Assembly (NCBI RefSeq): GCF_014646675.1
Contig: NZ_BMNS01000002.1
Coordinates: 310,001 to 374,000 of the forward strand
Source: Lutibacter litoralis
GTDB taxonomy: Bacteria > Bacteroidota > Bacteroidia > Flavobacteriales > Flavobacteriaceae
DNA length: 64,000 nt
Direction of reading: 5' to 3'
Shown here: positions 43,890 through 53,053 of the stretch, piece by piece
How the letters are laid out: every line of letters begins with the position of its first letter
Numbering within the stretch: the stretch's first letter is position 1
Position numbers and translations under genes: made by a program
The notes under the pieces: generated by a model
What the model was told of the DNA's origin: nothing
Databases searched by the model: none
What the model saw: the letters and a program-made list of their open reading frames with translations, nothing else

Positions 43890-44549
43890 TTATTTTGTTG
43901 CACGTAACATTTCTCTTTTTCCAGGAGGACCAGGTAACCTTTCAACTACAAACCCTACAGATTGCATAGCTCTTCTTACGCTTCCTTTTGCGCTGTAAGT
44001 TACTAAAATTCCACCTATATTTAAAGCGTTAAACATTTTTTTGAAAATACTTTCAGTCCATAATTCTGGTTGAACTCTCGCTCCAAAAGCATCAAAATAA
44101 ATTAAATCAAACGAATTCTCGTCATTTATTTCATTAAAAAATTGTTTTCTTTTAGTAAGGGTAAAATTAGTAGCTATTTCTTTTTTAATTTCCCATTGCT
44201 GCTGATGCATTTGATCGAAAGTGTTTTCAAAAGTTATAGCATCTAACTCTGAAACATAATTTAATTTTTTAATTTCTTCGGGAGCTACAGGATATGCTTC
44301 TACACCTACATAATCAACCTCTAAATTAAATTTTGGAGCTTCTAAAAAAGTTATAAAACTGTTTAATCCAGTTCCAAAACCTATTTCTAAAATGGAAATA
44401 TTTTTATTTGAAAATAGCGACAACCCACTTTTAATAAAAACGTGTTTGGCTTCTTGTATTGCTCCGTACTTAGAATGATATTGTTCATCCCATTCTGGTA
44501 GATGAATGGTTGAAGAACCATCTGAAGTTATAATTATTTCTCGTTTCAA
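43890..44549 (-). CDS. mnmD: tRNA 5-methylaminomethyl-2-thiouridine methyltransferase MnmD
   Basis: A 219-residue SAM-dependent methyltransferase that finishes mnm5s2U34 in tRNA (the N-terminal half of enteric MnmC, here free-standing). Seen: SDGSSTIHLPEWDEQYHS, SAM-binding ILEIGFGTGLNSFITFL, and LIYFDAFGARVQPELWT. No MnmC oxidase domain is attached, which is normal outside enterics. The start codon is TTG at 44549; the stop of the upstream gene lies in the same frame two codons earlier, so no ATG further upstream is possible, and the N-terminus is complete. Confidence 0.9.
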   Translation of the reverse strand: MKREIIITSDGSSTIHLPEWDEQYHSKYGAIQEAKHVFIKSGLSLFSNKNISILEIGFGTGLNSFITFLEAPKFNLEVDYVGVEAYPVAPEEIKKLNYVSELDAITFENTFDQMHQQQWEIKKEIATNFTLTKRKQFFNEINDENSFDLIYFDAFGARVQPELWTESIFKKMFNALNIGGILVTYSAKGSVRRAMQSVGFVVERLPGPPGKREMLRATK

Positions 44550-44552
44550 AGG

Positions 44553-44984
44553 CTATTTAATAAGTAACTTTTTAATTCTAGGAATTGGACCCGAACAGGT
44601 TGTTTTATGACACGCAATACATGAGTTTACCATAAGATTAAACTGATCTTTAACTTCATCTGGTGAAGCTAAAAAAATAGCTTGTTGATTTTCAACAAAA
44701 GCTTTTGAAAAAATTTCAAAACTGGTATCTCTATCTTTTGGGTTCGTTAAAACTGCTGAATGTATGTTTAAAAATTTATCTGAAAATTCACCAATTCCCT
44801 CTTTATTAACAATCTTCTTTTTCAGATCTTCATTGGTTTTGCACATTTCTTCCATAAGCAATGCCATTTCAGAAAACTCGTACATTACCAATTCCTCCTC
44901 CTTATTTCTAGGCGCTTCTTTTTTAGTTGCATCACATGATAAAAAGAAAATTCCTCCTAAAATTAGAATGGTTAATTTTCTCAT
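44553..44984 (-). CDS. Lipoprotein with a CxxCH heme-binding-type motif
   Basis: A 143-residue lipoprotein (signal ending FFLSC, about residue 17). The mature part is mainly helical and ends with SCIACHKTTCSGPIPRIKKL. CIACH is a c-type heme attachment motif, and its position near the C-terminus after four predicted helices is like cytochrome c'. A third Cys follows closely. It may be a periplasmic monoheme cytochrome, but heme binding is inferred. Its start overlaps the stop of the DUF4920 gene by one base, and mnmD follows after three bases. Confidence 0.65.
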   Translation of the reverse strand: MRKLTILILGGIFFLSCDATKKEAPRNKEEELVMYEFSEMALLMEEMCKTNEDLKKKIVNKEGIGEFSDKFLNIHSAVLTNPKDRDTSFEIFSKAFVENQQAIFLASPDEVKDQFNLMVNSCIACHKTTCSGPIPRIKKLLIK

Positions 44985-45490
44985 TATTTATTCATTAAAA
45001 CACCATCTGCTTCAAAAGACAATGTATACTTTGGGTCTTTTATTTTAGCTATTTCTTCTTCAGATTCCCCAGCATCTTCAGCAAAATGGCGCAATTCATC
45101 AACAGAAGTTGTTGTTACAAACGCTTTTCCATTTACTATTACTTCTCTTCCATCAGCATTTAATGGCATAAAAAAACCATAATCTTTAAACTTCACAAAA
45201 GACTCAGTTTCGTTGCCTAAATCTAAATTCATCCAACAACCTTTACTTTTACAAACTTCATTAATTTTTGAAGCAAACTTTACATTAAGTGTATCACCTA
45301 CTTTTAAATCTTTATACTTTTCTGCCATTTGTTCTTTAGTTAATACTTCGGCATCTGTTATTTCATTTCCAAAAGAATGGTATGCAATCTCCTCGTTTTC
45401 AACAAGTTTTTCAGCATTTTTAGCCTTATCATTTTTACATGAAGCTAAAAAAAAGAAGCTCATAACTACCAATACTACATTTTTCACCAT
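44984..45490 (-). CDS. DUF4920 domain lipoprotein
   Basis: A 168-residue lipoprotein (signal ending FFLASC, about residue 18) with the DUF4920 domain: AYHSFGNEITDAEVLT, the two-Cys stretch NEVCKSKGCWMNL, and FMPLNADGREVIVNGKAF. The function is unknown. The CxxxxCWM motif could bind metal or form a disulfide. It heads the unit with the CxxCH lipoprotein and mnmD, and has a -7 box 30-37 bases upstream. Confidence 0.82.
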   Translation of the reverse strand: MVKNVVLVVMSFFFLASCKNDKAKNAEKLVENEEIAYHSFGNEITDAEVLTKEQMAEKYKDLKVGDTLNVKFASKINEVCKSKGCWMNLDLGNETESFVKFKDYGFFMPLNADGREVIVNGKAFVTTTSVDELRHFAEDAGESEEEIAKIKDPKYTLSFEADGVLMNK

Positions 45491-45519
45491 TTCAAATTAT
45501 TTAAATTCAACATTTTAAG

Positions 45520-45527
45520 CAAATATA
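45520..45527 (-). promoter_or_regulatory. -7 promoter element of the DUF4920 gene
   Basis: TATATTTG on the minus strand, an exact match, leaving a leader of about 25 bases. Confidence 0.5.
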
Positions 45528-45585
45528 TTAAAAATAAAAAACTAACCTAAAAGGGGTTTAAAACTTTTTAATGAAAAAAAATAAG

Positions 45586-45593
45586 TAATTTTG
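45586..45593 (+). promoter_or_regulatory. -7 promoter element of ilvE
   Basis: TAATTTTG, an exact TAnnTTTG match, 23 bases before the ilvE ATG. The leader is too short for an attenuator like that of pheA. Confidence 0.55.
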
Positions 45594-45616
45594 TTCAAAT
45601 TAAATTTAAACAAATT

Positions 45617-46669
45617 ATGGCTTTACAGATAGAAAAAATAAAAAAATCTAAAATCTCTGATGTTGATTTTAATAATTTGAAATTTGGTCAAGTATTTACT
45701 GACCATATGTTTGAATGTGATTATGAAAATGGTGCGTGGCAAACGCCAAAAATTAGACCATATCAAGCATTGGCTTTTGATCCTTCTGCAAAAGTTTTTC
45801 ATTACGGACAAGCTGTTTTTGAAGGAATGAAGGCTTATAAAGATGAAAATAATGATGTTTGGTTGTTTAGACCAGATCAAAATCAAGAGCGTATTAACAA
45901 ATCTGCCGAAAGATTAGATATGCCTGCTTTTCCAAAGGAATATTTTTTTGAAGGCTTAACAGAATTGTTAAAATTAGATAAAGAATGGGTTCAAAAAGGT
46001 GAAGGAAATGCACTTTACATTCGTCCATTTGTAATTGCCACAGAAAATTGTGTATCAGCATCAGCTTCAACTAACTATAAATTTATGATTATTTGCTCAC
46101 CAGTGCAAGCCTATTATGCTGGTGAAGTTAGAGTACAAATTGCTGATAAATATAGTAGATCTGCAAATGGCGGTGTTGGTTATGCAAAAGCTGCTGGAAA
46201 TTATGCAGCGTCTTTTTATCCTGCAAAATTGGCTGCTGAACAAGGATATCAACAAGTTTTATGGACAGATGCTTCTAATCACGAATATTTAGAAGAAGCA
46301 GGAACAATGAATGTATTTTTTAGAGTGAATGATACCTTATTAACCGCCCCTACTAGCGAAAGAATATTAGATGGTGTAACACGTAAAAGTATTATACAAT
46401 TTGCTGAAGATAAAGGAATAAAAGTTGAAGTAAGACCTATTAAAGTTACAGAAATTGTTGAAGCTGCAAAAAACGGTGAACTTTTAGAAATGTTTGGTGC
46501 AGGTACCGCAGCAGTAATTAGCCCAATTTTAGGATTTGCACATAAAGACGAAAAGTTTGAACTACCTAAAGTTGAAAATAGTTATGCTTCATTTATAAAA
46601 AAGAGCTTAACAGACATTCAAAGAAACCTTGCAGAAGATAAATTTGGTTGGAGATTTAAGGTACAATAA
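45617..46669 (+). CDS. ilvE: Branched-chain amino acid aminotransferase
   Basis: A 350-residue class IV PLP aminotransferase that makes Leu, Ile and Val from their keto acids, and runs backward in catabolism. Seen: AVFEGMKAYKDENNDVWLF, LYIRPFVIATE, the Schiff-base Lys in GYAKAAGNYAASF, and EEAGTMNVFF. The length fits the longer BCAT2-like form (eukaryote-like group), not the 300-residue enteric IlvE. It is transcribed alone with its own promoter and a hairpin downstream. Confidence 0.93.
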   Translation: MALQIEKIKKSKISDVDFNNLKFGQVFTDHMFECDYENGAWQTPKIRPYQALAFDPSAKVFHYGQAVFEGMKAYKDENNDVWLFRPDQNQERINKSAERLDMPAFPKEYFFEGLTELLKLDKEWVQKGEGNALYIRPFVIATENCVSASASTNYKFMIICSPVQAYYAGEVRVQIADKYSRSANGGVGYAKAAGNYAASFYPAKLAAEQGYQQVLWTDASNHEYLEEAGTMNVFFRVNDTLLTAPTSERILDGVTRKSIIQFAEDKGIKVEVRPIKVTEIVEAAKNGELLEMFGAGTAAVISPILGFAHKDEKFELPKVENSYASFIKKSLTDIQRNLAEDKFGWRFKVQ

Positions 46670-46724
46670 TCAAATTTGTTAATACTTGTCTAAAATCATA
46701 ACTTTTTATAAATTGCAATGCTAT

Positions 46725-46752
46725 AACAATCGGATTTAAAAGTCCGATTGTT
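46725..46752 (+). terminator. Hairpin after ilvE, probable terminator
   Basis: AACAATCGGA (46725-46734) pairs with TCCGATTGTT (46743-46752) across eight bases. The T tract after it is weak (TTTGG). It overlaps the first in-frame ATG of the nadA frame at 46748, which is another reason to start nadA later. Confidence 0.6.
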
Positions 46753-46789
46753 TGGCATATTTATTGGTCTTAATCAAGTAAAAAAACTT

Positions 46790-47785
46790 ATGACAACATT
46801 AGAAAAAGCAAAGCAAAATATACAAGAAAAAGGGTTTTTAGATATTGATATTCCAAAAAGTATAGATTTTGTAAAGGAAATTAAAAAACTACGAAAAAAG
46901 AAGAATGCCATAATTTTAGCACATTATTATCAAGAAGATGCCATACAAGATATTGCAGATTTTGTTGGTGATAGTTTAGCGTTAGCACAAGAAGCCGCAA
47001 AAACCGAGGCCGATATTATTGTTTTTGCTGGAGTACATTTTATGGCAGAAACCGCAAAAATTTTAAACCCTACAAAAAAAGTTTTATTACCCGATTTAAA
47101 AGCGGGTTGTTCTTTGGCTGACTCTTGTCCACCAGCCGATTTTGCTGCTTTTAAGAAAAAATATCCAGACCATATTGTTGTTTCTTACGTTAATACTTCC
47201 GCAGAAATAAAAGCATTAACTGATATTGTTTGTACCTCTTCTAATGCAGAAAAAATTATAAACTCTATTCCAAAAGACCAACCTATTATTTTTGCTCCAG
47301 ATAGAAATTTAGGTGCTTGGTTAATTAAAAAAACAGGCAGAGATATGCTACTTTGGGATGGTGCTTGCATGGTACACGAAGCTTTTTCAATTGACAAAAT
47401 TTTAAAATTATACGCCGAAAATCCGGGAGCAGAAATTATTGCGCATCCAGAATCTGAAGCGCACTTATTAAAAGTTGCCAAATATGTTGGCTCAACATCT
47501 GGCTTACTAAATTATGTAAAAAACAGCAAGGCTAAAACATTTATTGTTGCTACTGAAGTTGGTATTTTGCATAAAATGCGACAAGAATCTCCAAATAAAA
47601 TATTAATTCCTGCGCCTGTTGAAGATGATAGCTGTAATTGCAGCGAGTGTTTTTATATGAAAATGAATACTATGAAAAAATTGTATTTATGTCTAAAACA
47701 CGAATTACCATATGTTGAAGTTGATTCAGAATTAAGTAAAAAAGCATTAATCTCTATCGAGCGTATGTTAGAACTTTCTAAATAA
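46790..47785 (+). CDS. nadA: Quinolinate synthase
   Basis: Condenses iminoaspartate with dihydroxyacetone phosphate to quinolinate in NAD synthesis; it carries a [4Fe-4S] cluster. Three cysteines in family positions are seen: LKAGCSLADSC, DGACMVHEAF and DDSCNCSECFYM. IILAHYYQEDAIQDIADFVGDS is typical and is given here in part as AHYYQEDAIQDIADF. I start at 46790 (MTTLEKAKQN) and not at 46748, where the ATG lies inside a hairpin and the extra residues are not conserved in type. The protein is 331 residues. nadB follows after eight bases. Confidence 0.93.
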   Translation: MTTLEKAKQNIQEKGFLDIDIPKSIDFVKEIKKLRKKKNAIILAHYYQEDAIQDIADFVGDSLALAQEAAKTEADIIVFAGVHFMAETAKILNPTKKVLLPDLKAGCSLADSCPPADFAAFKKKYPDHIVVSYVNTSAEIKALTDIVCTSSNAEKIINSIPKDQPIIFAPDRNLGAWLIKKTGRDMLLWDGACMVHEAFSIDKILKLYAENPGAEIIAHPESEAHLLKVAKYVGSTSGLLNYVKNSKAKTFIVATEVGILHKMRQESPNKILIPAPVEDDSCNCSECFYMKMNTMKKLYLCLKHELPYVEVDSELSKKALISIERMLELSK

Positions 47786-47793
47786 TTTATTTA

Positions 47794-49377
47794 ATGAACG
47801 CCGAAAAAAAAATACATACAACCGATTTTTTAGTAATTGGTTCGGGTATTGCGGGCTTATCTTTCGCCCTTAAAGCGGCTACAGAATTTAAAGATGCTAC
47901 AGTTACCATTATTACAAAAAACGAAAAAAATGAGTGTAATACAAAATATGCTCAAGGTGGTATTTCAACGGTTTGGGATAAAACGGTAGATTCATTTGAA
48001 CAACATACGCAAGACACTTTAATTGCAGGAGATGGAATTTGCGATGAGAAAGTTGTAAAAATGGTTGTAAAAAGTGCTCCTGACCGATTGCAAGAATTAA
48101 TTGATTGGGGAACACAATTTGATAAAACTTCAAATGGTGAATATTCATTAGGAAGAGAAGGTGGCCATTCTCAAGATAGAATTTTACATCATAAAGATAT
48201 TACCGGTGCCGAAATTGAACGTGCGCTGATTGAACAAGTTGAAAACGCGGAAAATATTACTTTTTTAACCTATCATTACGCTATTGATTTAATTACTGAG
48301 CATCAGGTTAAGAAAAAACAGATTAAAAGAAAGGAAAAAGTAACCTGTTTTGGCGCTTATGTTTTAGATGAGAAAAAGAATATAGTTAAAACTTTTTCAG
48401 CAAAAGTAACTATGCTGGCTACTGGTGGAAATGGTCAGGTTTATAATACAACTACAAATCCAGTTGTGGCAACTGGAGACGGAATAGCAATGGCATATAG
48501 GGCAAAAGCAGAAATTTCTGATGTTGAATTTATTCAATTTCATCCAACCGCATTGTATAATCCCGGAGAATATCCTGCATTTTTAATCTCTGAAGCTGTG
48601 CGTGGTGAAGGTGCTATTTTAAGAGATTATTACGGTGAACGCTTTATGAAAAAATACGATGACCGTGAAGAGTTAGCTTCACGCGATATTGTTGCAAGAG
48701 CCATTGATAATGAACTTAAAAAAAGTGGTACTCCAAATGTTTATTTAGATTGTACACATTTAGATTATAAAGCGTTTAAAAAGCATTTTCCTAATATTAC
48801 CGAAAAATGTATGAGCTTAGGTATTGATGTTAGAAAAGATTATATCCCTGTTTCACCCGCCCAACATTATATTTGTGGTGGTGTAAACGTAAACAAAAAA
48901 GCAAAAACTTCACTCAAAAACTTATATGCTTCTGGAGAAGTTACACGAACTGGTTTGCACGGTGCAAACAGATTGGCTTCAAATTCTCTATTAGAAGGCC
49001 TTGTTTTTTCTCATAATGCTGTTGAAAATCTTAAAAAAAGATTTCATAAAATTACAATACCTCAAAATGTTCCTGTGTGGAATGATAGCGGTGTTGTAAA
49101 AAATATGGAGAAAATTTTAATTACACATGACAGAAACGAAGTAAAAACTATTATGAGTAATTATGTTGGAATTGTGCGCTCTAACGAACGTCTATTGCGG
49201 GCTGAAAAAAGGTTAAAAGTTTTATATGAGGATAATAAACGCTTATATGATCATTCTGAACTTTCAACAGATTTATGCGAACTTAGAAACCTAATTACAA
49301 CCGCTTATTTAATTACACAATTTTCGAAAAATAGAAAAGAAAACCGCGGTGGATTTTATAGTGCGGATTTAGTATAA
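47794..49377 (+). CDS. nadB: L-aspartate oxidase
   Basis: FAD enzyme that oxidises L-aspartate to iminoaspartate, which NadA uses at once. The 527-residue protein begins with the FAD motif IGSGIAGLSFAL, then NTKYAQGGISTVWD, EGGHSQDRILHHKDITG, QFHPTALY, EAVRGEGAILRD and HGANRLASNSLLEGLVF. The usual length and the gene order nadA-nadB support the call. A 223-base gap with two hairpins follows. Confidence 0.95.
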   Translation: MNAEKKIHTTDFLVIGSGIAGLSFALKAATEFKDATVTIITKNEKNECNTKYAQGGISTVWDKTVDSFEQHTQDTLIAGDGICDEKVVKMVVKSAPDRLQELIDWGTQFDKTSNGEYSLGREGGHSQDRILHHKDITGAEIERALIEQVENAENITFLTYHYAIDLITEHQVKKKQIKRKEKVTCFGAYVLDEKKNIVKTFSAKVTMLATGGNGQVYNTTTNPVVATGDGIAMAYRAKAEISDVEFIQFHPTALYNPGEYPAFLISEAVRGEGAILRDYYGERFMKKYDDREELASRDIVARAIDNELKKSGTPNVYLDCTHLDYKAFKKHFPNITEKCMSLGIDVRKDYIPVSPAQHYICGGVNVNKKAKTSLKNLYASGEVTRTGLHGANRLASNSLLEGLVFSHNAVENLKKRFHKITIPQNVPVWNDSGVVKNMEKILITHDRNEVKTIMSNYVGIVRSNERLLRAEKRLKVLYEDNKRLYDHSELSTDLCELRNLITTAYLITQFSKNRKENRGGFYSADLV

Positions 49378-49431
49378 TAACGTCCTTTAATTACTGGTAA
49401 AAAACAATAACAAGCTACTATCGTAAAAAAT

Positions 49432-49470
49432 AGGGGATATTTCCCCTTATTAAAAGGTGAAATATCCCCT
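49432..49470. repeat. 39-base inverted repeat downstream of nadB
   Basis: AGGGGATATTT (49432-49442) and AAATATCCCCT (49460-49470) pair perfectly; most of the inner bases pair too (CCCCTT with AAGGTG, one mismatch), leaving a five-base loop. No T tract follows, so it is not a standard terminator. It could stabilise the nadAB mRNA end or be a small dispersed element. Confidence 0.55.
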
Positions 49471-49543
49471 GAATTAAATAGATAAAGTGCTATACGGTTA
49501 CACCACGGAAAAGATCACATTATTGTATATTAGAGGAGATTGC

Positions 49544-49580
49544 AAAAAAAAACCACTAAAGTTTTAACTTTAGTGGGTTT
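49544..49580. terminator. Terminator for the M13 peptidase gene (and possibly nadB)
   Basis: ACCACTAAAGTT pairs with AACTTTAGTGGGT, with a run of nine A residues on the left that becomes the U tail of minus-strand transcripts. It lies 21 bases beyond the M13 peptidase stop. Confidence 0.8.
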
Positions 49581-49600
49581 TAAATTTAAGAATTTTATTA

Positions 49601-51697
49601 CTACCAAATTTTAACTCTATCTTCTGGTTTTAGATACATGTTGTCACCTTCAACAATATTAAATGCAGTATAAAAAGCATCTACATTTTGAAGTGGCATA
49701 AAAGCTCTATACATTCCAGGAGCATGTGGATCTGTTTTTATTTGATTCTTTAACGCTTCATCTCTTGTTTTAGTTCTCCAAATAGTTCCCCAAGACATGT
49801 AGAAACGTTGTTCAGCCGTAAATCCATCTATAGAGTCTGGTCTTCCATTTTTTTCATAAAAAATTTGCAATCCATCGTAAGCAGCATTAATTCCTCCTAA
49901 ATCTCCTATATTTTCACCCAAAGTAAATTCGCCATTTAAATTAACATCATCAATAGCAACAACGTCACTATATTGATCTATTAATTGTTTGCCCAAAGCT
50001 GTGAATTGTTCTAAATCTTGATCAGTCCACCAATTATTTAAATTTCCATCAGCATCAAATCTTGAACCAGAATCATCAAAACAATGCGAAATTTCATGTC
50101 CGATAACTGCTCCTATTCCACCATAATTTACTGCTTCATCAGCTTGATAATTATAGAAAGGTGGTTGCAAAATTGCCGCAGGAAAAACAATTTCATTATT
50201 AACAGGATTAAAATATGCATTTACAATTTGTGGCGCCATTCCCCATTCAGTTCTATCAACTTCTTTTCCTAATTTTGCCATAGATTCTTCAAAGTTCCAT
50301 TTTGTAATATTAATAGAGTTTTGAAAATAAGAACCACCATCTTCAATAGATTTTACATCTAGTTCAGAATAATCTTTCCATTTATCTGGATATGCAATCT
50401 TAACTGTCATTTTATCTAGTTTTTCTATTGCTTTTAACTTAGTTTCTGGACTCATCCACTCTAAAGCATTAATTCTTTTTTCGAAACCTAACATTACATT
50501 CTTAATCATTTCCTCAGCTTTTGCCTTCGCCTCAGGTGGAAATTTTGCATCAACATACAATTTACCCAATGCTTCTCCAATAGAATTATTAAGGTTTGCT
50601 AATGCTCTTTCATCTCTAGGTCTTTGTTGTTTTGCTCCTGTTAATTCTTTGCTGTAAAATTCCCAATTGGCAATTTCTAACTCTTTATTTAGCAAACTAG
50701 CAGCTCTATCAATTGCTGTCCAACGCAAATACAATTTTATATCATCTATAGAACTTGAAGTAAGTGTTTTTTCAACTGCTTCCATATAGTTTGGCTGCAT
50801 TACAATAACTCTTTCTAAATTTTCAACACCTAAACCCTTAAAATACATTTGCCAATTAATTGAAGGTGTTAGTTTTTGAATTTCCTCCATAGTTTTAGGA
50901 TTGTACAATTTTCTGGTATCTCTAGATTCTTCTTTGGTAAATCTAGGTTCGGCTAAGTTATATTCGCAATCAAATACCTTTTGAGCATTTGCTTTTGCTA
51001 CTTCTTCAGTATCACCAAAATATTGTAACATTCTAGCTATATGAGCAATATATTTTACACGCTTTTCTTTAGTATCCTCATCTTGATCTACATAATAATC
51101 TCGGGATAATCCTAAACCAGCTGGTGAAATATATCCAGCGTTCATTTTGCTATCTTTTAAATCGTTGAATACTGCAAATCCAAAAAAACCACCATAACCA
51201 TAAGGTGCCATTTCTGTAAGTAAATTTTGTAAATCGTCTATGTTCTTAATGGCGTCAATTTTATTTAAAAAAGGCATTATTGGAGTAATTCCTTGTTGAT
51301 CTCTAGCAACAGTATCCATAATTGTTTCGTAAAAGTTTACTGCCTTTTTTTGATCGGATTCTATTGTTAAATTTCCTTGAGCATCTTTTAATTTTGGAAA
51401 TTTATCTTCTGCAATTGCTTCATTTAAAATTGTTAGCACATCTGCATCTGTCTTTTTTACTAATTCGTTAAAACTCCCCCAAGAAGTTCTGTCTGCAGGA
51501 ATTTCTGTTTTATCTAACCAACTTCCGTTAACGAATCTAAAAAAATCATCGTTTGGCTTCACAGAAGTATCCATATTTTCAACAATTATTCCAGGTATTT
51601 TTTCTGCTTCATTTTGTTTTTCTTCTTTACAAGAAACAAATAGTGTTAATGCTATAATTGAAGTACATAGCATTAATTTTTTAAGTGTAATTTTCAT
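49601..51697 (-). CDS. M13 (neprilysin-like) metallopeptidase lipoprotein
   Basis: A 698-residue zinc peptidase with a lipoprotein signal ending LFVSC (about residue 23), so it is likely anchored in the outer membrane. The zinc motif is VIGHEISHCFDDSGSRFD and the third ligand lies in GENIGDLGGINAAY. NAYFNPVNNEIVFPAAIL is the substrate-binding stretch. The usual C-terminal CxxW motif is reduced to a final KIW. It probably degrades small peptides outside the inner membrane. Confidence 0.93.
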   Translation of the reverse strand: MKITLKKLMLCTSIIALTLFVSCKEEKQNEAEKIPGIIVENMDTSVKPNDDFFRFVNGSWLDKTEIPADRTSWGSFNELVKKTDADVLTILNEAIAEDKFPKLKDAQGNLTIESDQKKAVNFYETIMDTVARDQQGITPIMPFLNKIDAIKNIDDLQNLLTEMAPYGYGGFFGFAVFNDLKDSKMNAGYISPAGLGLSRDYYVDQDEDTKEKRVKYIAHIARMLQYFGDTEEVAKANAQKVFDCEYNLAEPRFTKEESRDTRKLYNPKTMEEIQKLTPSINWQMYFKGLGVENLERVIVMQPNYMEAVEKTLTSSSIDDIKLYLRWTAIDRAASLLNKELEIANWEFYSKELTGAKQQRPRDERALANLNNSIGEALGKLYVDAKFPPEAKAKAEEMIKNVMLGFEKRINALEWMSPETKLKAIEKLDKMTVKIAYPDKWKDYSELDVKSIEDGGSYFQNSINITKWNFEESMAKLGKEVDRTEWGMAPQIVNAYFNPVNNEIVFPAAILQPPFYNYQADEAVNYGGIGAVIGHEISHCFDDSGSRFDADGNLNNWWTDQDLEQFTALGKQLIDQYSDVVAIDDVNLNGEFTLGENIGDLGGINAAYDGLQIFYEKNGRPDSIDGFTAEQRFYMSWGTIWRTKTRDEALKNQIKTDPHAPGMYRAFMPLQNVDAFYTAFNIVEGDNMYLKPEDRVKIW

Positions 51698-51794
51698 AAT
51701 ATTTAGATTGATTGAATTTTTTGATTTGGTTATTTTAATAACTTATAAAATAACACAAATAAATTTATTTTTTAACCTAAAATATTGTTAATAT

Positions 51795-52181
51795 TTACTC
51801 ATCTAAAATTTTAATAATATTTGGCTTAAAGTAATTTGGGCCTTTCATAACTTTTCCATCTTCACGATAAATTGGCATTCCATTTGCTCCCAATTTACTC
51901 ATATTGCTTCGCTGAATTTCGTTAAAAACGTCTTCAATTTTATGTTGCATTCCGTGTTCTAAAATTGTACCACACAAAATGTACAACATATCACCCAAAG
52001 CATCAGCGACTTCAACAAGGTTATTGTCTTTTGCAGCTTCTAAATATTCCTCATTTTCCTCTGTCATTAAATCGAACCTCAGTTTTAATTTACTATCTGA
52101 TAATTTTGCAATTGGCTCTTGTTGGATTCCCAATCCAAAAGCTTCATGAAAATCTTGTACTGCCTTTAATTTTTTGTTCAT
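51795..52181 (-). CDS. MazG-like nucleotide pyrophosphohydrolase
   Basis: A 128-residue all-alpha NTP pyrophosphohydrolase. The metal ligands are in TEENEEYLEAA and VEVADALGDMLYIL (the E-x-x-D pattern). The protein begins with VQDFHEAFG, common in the flavobacterial and phage-type members that act on dNTPs. It probably cleans the nucleotide pool; the true substrate is not known. A -7 box lies 34-41 bases upstream. Confidence 0.85.
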   Translation of the reverse strand: MNKKLKAVQDFHEAFGLGIQQEPIAKLSDSKLKLRFDLMTEENEEYLEAAKDNNLVEVADALGDMLYILCGTILEHGMQHKIEDVFNEIQRSNMSKLGANGMPIYREDGKVMKGPNYFKPNIIKILDE

Positions 52182-52214
52182 TTAAATTCTAATTTTTTAA
52201 TTTCTAAAGTTAGG

Positions 52215-52222
52215 CAAACTTA
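52215..52222 (-). promoter_or_regulatory. -7 promoter element of the MazG-like gene
   Basis: TAAGTTTG on the minus strand, exact TAnnTTTG match. Confidence 0.5.
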
Positions 52223-52280
52223 TACAGTAATTTTGTGGGTACATTTTTTAAAACAAATGCAATTAACCTCCACCGTTTTG

Positions 52281-52925
52281 TTATATATGCTTTTCGTTTT
52301 TTTGTTTAATTGCTGTGTAAATTTGTTTGGTTGCTTTTTCTAAAGATGCCATCCAGAAAGTAGTTCCTAATGCGATTGCGGTATCTACAAATCCAGGCTG
52401 AATATCTGTTACATAAATTTTCGCTTTACTTCTTTTTCCCTTCATATAAAGTGACTCTAAATAATTTGCTTGAAATGCTTTTGAGGCAAAATATACCGGT
52501 GTGTGTCTATTTCCTCGAATTGAAGCGATCGATGAAATTCCGACCAAATGACCATAACCTTGTGCTCTAAAAAAGTTATAGGCCAACCCATAAATTTTAG
52601 ATGCAGCTAAAACATTGGTACTAAGTGTTGGCAATTCCTTTTCCCAATCTAATGTATAATTTGCTTCTCCAACCCCAGAACTATAGACTATTAAATCTAT
52701 GGTTTTAAATTCATTTTTTAAATTCTCAAATAATGTATCGCACAAAATTAAGTCTGTAACATCCTGTACCTTTATAATATAATTTTCAGGCGCAGTTTTC
52801 TCAATTTCTTTTAATAATTTTTCGCGTCTACCAGTTATAATAACCCTATAATTATCTGCTACCAGAAGTTTTGCAAGTTCTTTACCAATACCAGATGTTG
52901 CTCCAATTATTAATGCCGTTTTCAT
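52281..52925 (-). CDS. Short-chain dehydrogenase/reductase
   Basis: A 214-residue classical SDR. The cofactor loop is GATSGIGKELAKLL; the Arg in ITGRREKL favours NADP. The catalytic residues are Ser in GISSIASIRG and Tyr-Lys in VYFASKAFQ. The C-terminus is short, and the substrate is unknown. The gene is monocistronic, 99 bases upstream of the MazG-like gene on the same strand. Confidence 0.85.
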   Translation of the reverse strand: MKTALIIGATSGIGKELAKLLVADNYRVIITGRREKLLKEIEKTAPENYIIKVQDVTDLILCDTLFENLKNEFKTIDLIVYSSGVGEANYTLDWEKELPTLSTNVLAASKIYGLAYNFFRAQGYGHLVGISSIASIRGNRHTPVYFASKAFQANYLESLYMKGKRSKAKIYVTDIQPGFVDTAIALGTTFWMASLEKATKQIYTAIKQKNEKHI

Positions 52926-53023
52926 AAACTAAAAATTATTTTCATGAACTATAGATATAGTTACTTTATTTTATTTGTAGGTTTTCAATTATTAAATTGA
53001 ACATGTATTATTGAAAATTTATG

Positions 53024-53031
53024 TACTTTTG
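53024..53031 (+). promoter_or_regulatory. -7 promoter element of the 61-residue membrane protein gene
   Basis: TACTTTTG, exact TAnnTTTG match, 22 bases before the ATG at 53054. This supports the small gene as real. Confidence 0.55.
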
Positions 53032-53053
53032 AGGCTAAATATACACATTCAAT

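Noticed and set aside
45541-45616. Search for an Ile/Leu/Val leader peptide before ilvE
   Set aside because: The predicted transcription start leaves only about 17 bases of leader, with no short frame or terminator.
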